Virus record (IMG/VR): IMGVR_UViG_3300021956_000062 | Span: 1-28,752 of that record | Reading direction: 5' to 3' (one strand) | DNA: 28,752 nt | Source: a virus | Part shown: piece by piece, positions 28,751 to 28,752 of the stretch | Numbering within the stretch: the first letter of the stretch is position 1 | Layout: the number at the start of each line of letters is the position of its first letter | Made by a program: the position numbers and the translations under genes | Notes under the pieces: model-generated | Database searches by the model: none | The model's input: only the letters and a program-made list of their open reading frames with translations | Told to the model about the DNA's origin: nothing

Positions 28751-28752
28751 GA

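Overview
The window is a late structural module of a contractile-tailed (myovirus-type) bacteriophage. Every supported gene lies on the minus strand, so transcription runs from the right edge to the left. Thirteen genes cover almost all 28.7 kb. Gaps are 4 to 47 bases, two gene pairs overlap, and no non-coding stretch reaches 300 bases. I see no tRNA, CRISPR array, integrase, transposase, host gene or terminator. The layout and the very large baseplate proteins resemble T4-like environmental phages such as those of cyanobacteria. The host cannot be named from this sequence.

Right part (28752 to 20738), baseplate core, in transcription order: the C-terminal part of a probable hub-type protein with an extremely acidic tail (partial at the window edge); a 1119-residue central spike that carries three candidate cell-wall-degrading domains; a gp25-like wedge/sheath initiator; and a gp6-like (P2 J-like) wedge protein. 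The order spike, gp25-like, J-like, next large protein, fibres parallels P2 V-W-J-I-H and the Mu tail genes.

Centre (20732 to 8397): one 12.3-kb gene for a 4111-residue virion protein in the place of the next wedge component (gp7/I). It contains a conserved Trp-rich core, repeated fibre-type beta modules, two chitin-binding-like (CBM5/12) motifs, a seven-repeat FG-GAP beta-propeller interrupted by inserted modules, and a conserved C-terminal part.

Left part (8392 to 10), host-recognition array: four fibre genes built from shuffled parts. Three share one N-terminal anchor. Two share a C-terminal YAD(L/V)AE domain and two share a DGDFWFQY tip. Among them sit a conserved-looking virion protein and a three-gene cassette: a glycine-rich PA14-like adhesin with an internal Hint (intein-like) domain, a translationally coupled permuted NlpC/P60-fold protein, and a 73-residue unknown. 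The most distinctive points are the spike with its enzymes beyond the needle, the Hint adhesin with its coupled papain-fold partner, the interrupted propeller in the giant protein, and the mosaic fibres. Short T4/cyanophage-type late-promoter-like elements (NATAAATA) occur in several of the longer gaps.
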